From the NCBI GenBank assembly GCA_025201705.1, contig MU617444.1:2148-13062 (forward strand): a DNA stretch of 10,915 nucleotides. The letters are read 5' to 3'. The notes beneath the pieces were generated by a model. It was not told the origin of the DNA. It saw only the letters and a program-made list of their open reading frames with translations, and ran no database searches. The stretch comes from Dissophora ornata (Eukaryota > Mortierellomycota > Mortierellomycetes > Mortierellales > Mortierellaceae). Position numbers and translations under genes: made by a program. Below are positions 8,310 to 10,915 of the stretch, piece after piece; position 1 is the stretch's first letter; every line of letters starts with the position of its first letter.

Positions 8310-8314
8310 ATTGG
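8310..8314 (-). promoter_or_regulatory. CCAAT box of the GDSL esterase gene
   Basis: The minus strand reads GATCCAATGGAG, fitting CCAATSR, about 255 bp before the ATG and about 134 bp upstream of the TATA box. Confidence 0.45.
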
Positions 8315-8334
8315 ATCCGCGGATAAAAACGCTT

Positions 8335-8380
8335 GATAGATGGAGGGATAGATGGAGGGATAGATGGAGGGATAGATGGA
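8335..8380. repeat. 12-bp tandem repeat (GATAGATGGAGG)
   Basis: Three perfect copies of GATAGATGGAGG and a 10-base partial fourth copy, followed by further GATA-like units to about 8396. It lies upstream of the esterase promoter. Each unit holds a GATA core, so GATA-factor binding is possible but not shown. Confidence 0.9.
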
Positions 8381-8396
8381 TGCGCTAGATAGATAG

Positions 8397-8735
8397 GCCT
8401 ACTCTAGCCTGGTACGAAGCGGAGGCGCACCTCTTTCCCTGCTGCAGGCGCAGATGAGCTGCAAGGGGTGCGTGCTTTGCACTTGATGTTGGCCCACTCT
8501 TCTTGCCTCTTGACCCAGCTCCGCCCATTTCACTGCCTCGTCTACATATAGATTTTCACATGTACACGTATTACCTCAAATACCTCGATTGTCGAGTCGA
8601 GTACCCGTCGATTCATATCACACTGCAGCCTTGCCGATGACCCGCCACCAACATTGCCCATTCTGTAAATGCTAAAGGCGGCAACTCGTTTTTGTTTATA
8701 ATGAGGTCGCTAGTATAGATGTGGCTGCAACACTT
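8397..8735. other. Spacer between the OS-9-like gene and the esterase promoter
   Basis: This contains the 3' flank of the OS-9-like gene. I see no ORF of note and no canonical AATAAA on the minus strand close to the stop. No RNA gene was recognised. Confidence 0.5.
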
Positions 8736-10846
8736 CTATTTGTCTCCATCCTTCTTCTTGATCTCATCCTTGTCATCTCCGTCTGCACTGCCAGGAGCGG
8801 TACCAGCCCTCCTGGTAGCGTCGAGAATCTCGAGCAATGAAGCCAAGTCAATGCTCGATACAACATCATCCTTCTCTGTCTTTGGCTGAGCGTTCTTATT
8901 TCCGCTATCCTTGTTCGCGGCATCTTGCGCCGCCTTGTTGTTATCATTCTCTGCCAACGCGTCCAAGATCATCTGAAAGACCTCCTGGTTGTCTTTTTTC
9001 TCATGTACGGCTTTGCTTTCCTGCTGCACCCGACCTTCCGATTCTGCATCCTTCCTCTGTTCTTTTACTCCATCAGAGCCACTGGCTGCACCAAAGAGAG
9101 TCTCCAAAAGCGAATCCATCTCTAGAGGTTGTCCGTTCCCGTCAATACCGAATGGCTCCAGCTGACTAGCCTTGCCGTCTACAAAATCCTCCACTTTTTG
9201 CAGTGCATCCCTCTGTGCCTCGGTCAAGAACGGTTTTAAAAACTCAAAGTACGTATCGAATTCCGCAAGGACCTCGTCGAGCTGCTTGTGCTTGGTAGCG
9301 GCCTCAACTTGATCGATTAAAGCCGCCATCTCCTTGTATCCTGAAAGCAATTTAGAGTTTGCCACGGACTCCTTCTCAGGCTGCTGGCTAAATTTGATTT
9401 GGCCAGGTGACTCCTGGAAGGCGGACGATCCAATCCCACCTTCAATCGCCTCAGGCACCGCTACCTTGCGATGCTGGTACTGCTCATCCGTCACGACACG
9501 TCTGCAGTCGATCTTATTGGCTTCTGGTGCTGGGATAAGTTCAAAGGCAACATCCTTGCACAGTGACGAAGAGTAAATCACCATAATATAATTGCAGGTC
9601 GAGGGCTCGTTGACCAGTTGAATGCGTTCGTCAACGTTAGCGCATTGAAACTAAAGTGGCAGGTTGTTGTGTAAGTAAGAATGAAGACGCCTAGGCCAAT
9701 GTTGCGGAAAAGGTATCATGATGGTGATGATACTAACCTGAACTTCAACCTTTCGATGGGCGCCTGTTATTTCACAGATTTTGCCATAGTCCCAATGTTG
9801 GACGAGGTATTTTCGTTCGTTGCTCACGCCTAGCTCCGTTGACGTTGGGATCTTTTCTTGCGGCGAGACTGGACTTTGTTGTTGAATTAAACCATCGATA
9901 TTGGGTTGGCCCTGGATCTCGGCTGGTGGGGGTTGATACACTGCCAGAATGTTTGTCAACTGCTCACTCATTGGCTCCCATTTGATGTCGTCTGCTGCAT
10001 GGTACTGCCGGATACGTTTCTTGTGACAATACTCATATGTCCAATAGCCGTAATTCTGGAAACGAGAAGCGAAAAATTAGTCCGAGCTTAGTAATAATCG
10101 GTTGGGGCTTCGTCCACATCTCCAAAATGACAGAGCACTTGAAAGAAAACCAGTGCTGCAGTTTGAATGTATCGCGTACCGTACGAAGACAGCGATTACT
10201 AAGATGCTCTAGCAGGTCTAGTCCACGCTTCACGCTTTGTCTTTCTTCCTCCTCGATTTCCTGAGTTGTCTTTTCTGCCTCAGGTTCAACCTCGCGCACC
10301 TGTGCTGAAGGAATCGTACATGTCCATCTTTGCCCATCAGCGTCTGTCATTAGCATACTGGAGGAAGGGTCCATTGTTGAACGTGCAGGTGGCGCAGATT
10401 GCTGCTCCTCATGATCCTGGCTATTGCTATCACGGCTCAATGGATCCTGGCCCTGGTCCCGGCTCTGAGTTTCTTCCTTGCTCGTTTCAATTTGCAGCGT
10501 CGCCTCGGTCTGGGGCTAGTAGGAAAGCAGAAAATCCAGTTAGGTTTTTCCCAAGAAGTCGGTTTGTCGAGCTGACGCTATAAGAGCGGTTCTGAAAGAG
10601 CGGGATACGAAGGGTATGTACCTGGCGATGCACGTTGCCTCGATGGAGCTTCTCTGCGCCGATGGCGGACATTGGCACGGGTTCATCGAGATACTGGACG
10701 TGGTACTGAGGATGGGCCAGGAGGTCATTGTAGACGAATCCTACAGAGTAGCCCGACACTACGACGGGTGCCAGGACTGAGACGGAGAGGATGGTTGCAC
10801 ATGCCAGGATGGATGCCTGGGATGGAGAAACAATTTTGAGCCGCAT
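8736..10846 (-). CDS. OS-9/Yos9-type ER-associated degradation lectin (MRH domain)
   Basis: Four exons (10846-10622, 10515-10180, 10055-9738, 9650-8736), all introns phase 0, give 597 residues. A signal peptide (about 1-31) precedes the family's N-terminal YNDLLAHPQY motif (39-48). After a polar linker the MRH lectin domain runs from Cys141 (WTCTIP) through CLRT (184-187), GYWTYEYCH (190-198), GKICEITGAHRK (278-289) to NEPSTCNY (307-314) and LCKD (323-326). Cysteines 141, 184, 197, 281, 296, 312 and 324 are present. Candidate mannose-binding residues are Tyr191-Trp192, Gln204, Glu282, Arg288, Glu308 and Tyr314, by comparison with human OS-9. Such proteins read trimmed N-glycans on misfolded proteins in the ER lumen and pass them to the Hrd1-Hrd3 ubiquitin ligase. 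A helical, acidic/lysine-rich tail follows. The C-terminus (KKDGDK) is not HDEL, unlike yeast Yos9. An in-frame TGA directly precedes the ATG, which bounds the start. Confidence 0.93.
9651..9737 (-). other. Intron 3 of the OS-9-like gene
   Basis: Donor GTTAGT at 9737, acceptor CACTTTAG ending at 9651; 87 bp, phase 0. It joins KVEVQ to FQCANV within the MRH domain. Confidence 0.9.
10056..10179 (-). other. Intron 2 of the OS-9-like gene
   Basis: Donor GTACGC at 10179, branch site TACTAAG, acceptor TTTCCAG ending at 10056; 124 bp, phase 0. It joins CLRT to NYGYWTYE inside the MRH domain. Confidence 0.88.
10516..10621 (-). other. Intron 1 of the OS-9-like gene
   Basis: Donor GTACAT at 10621, branch site CTAAC, acceptor CTACTAG ending at 10516; 106 bp, phase 0. 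Confidence 0.85.
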
Positions 10847-10894
10847 TCAGAGCGTGGTGAGGTGGTGGATGGGAAGCAAGTGATTGACATGCAT
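10847..10894 (-). promoter_or_regulatory. 15-codon upstream ORF abutting the OS-9-like start codon
   Basis: The ATG at 10894 opens a frame of 15 codons whose TGA ends at 10847, directly before the main ATG at 10846. The main ATG has T at -3, a weak context. Whether the transcript leader reaches 10894 cannot be seen, since the promoter is off the window. Confidence 0.35.
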
Positions 10895-10915
10895 GGCTCA
10901 TGCCCGTTTTTTTTT

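Overview
The window looks like nuclear DNA of a filamentous early-diverging fungus. A Mucoromycota fungus of the Mortierellaceae type is my best guess. The reasons are short GT-AG introns (about 87-124 bp) with CTAAC or CTGAC branch points, TATA and CCAAT promoter elements, pyrimidine-rich leaders, and a Sel1-repeat protein with the N-terminal module I associate with Mortierella-like genomes. The taxonomic call is inference. All sequence reading here was by eye.

Five genes are supported, all on the minus strand. From right to left they are: (1) 10846-8736, an OS-9/Yos9-type ER lectin with four exons, signal peptide and MRH domain; (2) 8055-6994, a secreted GDSL/SGNH esterase with two exons; (3) 5697-3952, a CENP-B/Tc5-type DNA-binding protein with three exons, a glutamine-rich tail and no transposase domain; (4) 1934-1761, a 57-residue B12D/NDUFA4 (MLRQ)-like protein of the mitochondrial respiratory chain; (5) 606 to beyond the left edge, a Sel1-repeat protein with two exons visible.

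The gene-free stretches are about 607-1760, 1935-3951, 5698-6993 and 8056-8735. They hold promoter elements, microsatellites, a short tandem repeat and small inverted repeats. The first also holds one very well-formed plus-strand intron signature (1355-1435) that belongs to no gene I can recognise. No tRNA, rRNA, complete mobile element or CRISPR array was seen.

The genes do not form an obvious pathway. They are separate housekeeping, secretory and regulatory functions, each with its own promoter. The main shared feature is a CCAATSR box on the coding strand upstream of four of the five genes; in three of them it lies about 245-260 bp before the ATG. I found no convincing undescribed system. 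The most unusual items are the CENP-B-like protein with split helix-turn-helix units and its long in-frame upstream extension, the shared CCAAT spacing, two genes whose stop codon lies inside AATAAA, and an upstream ORF whose stop abuts the OS-9 start codon.
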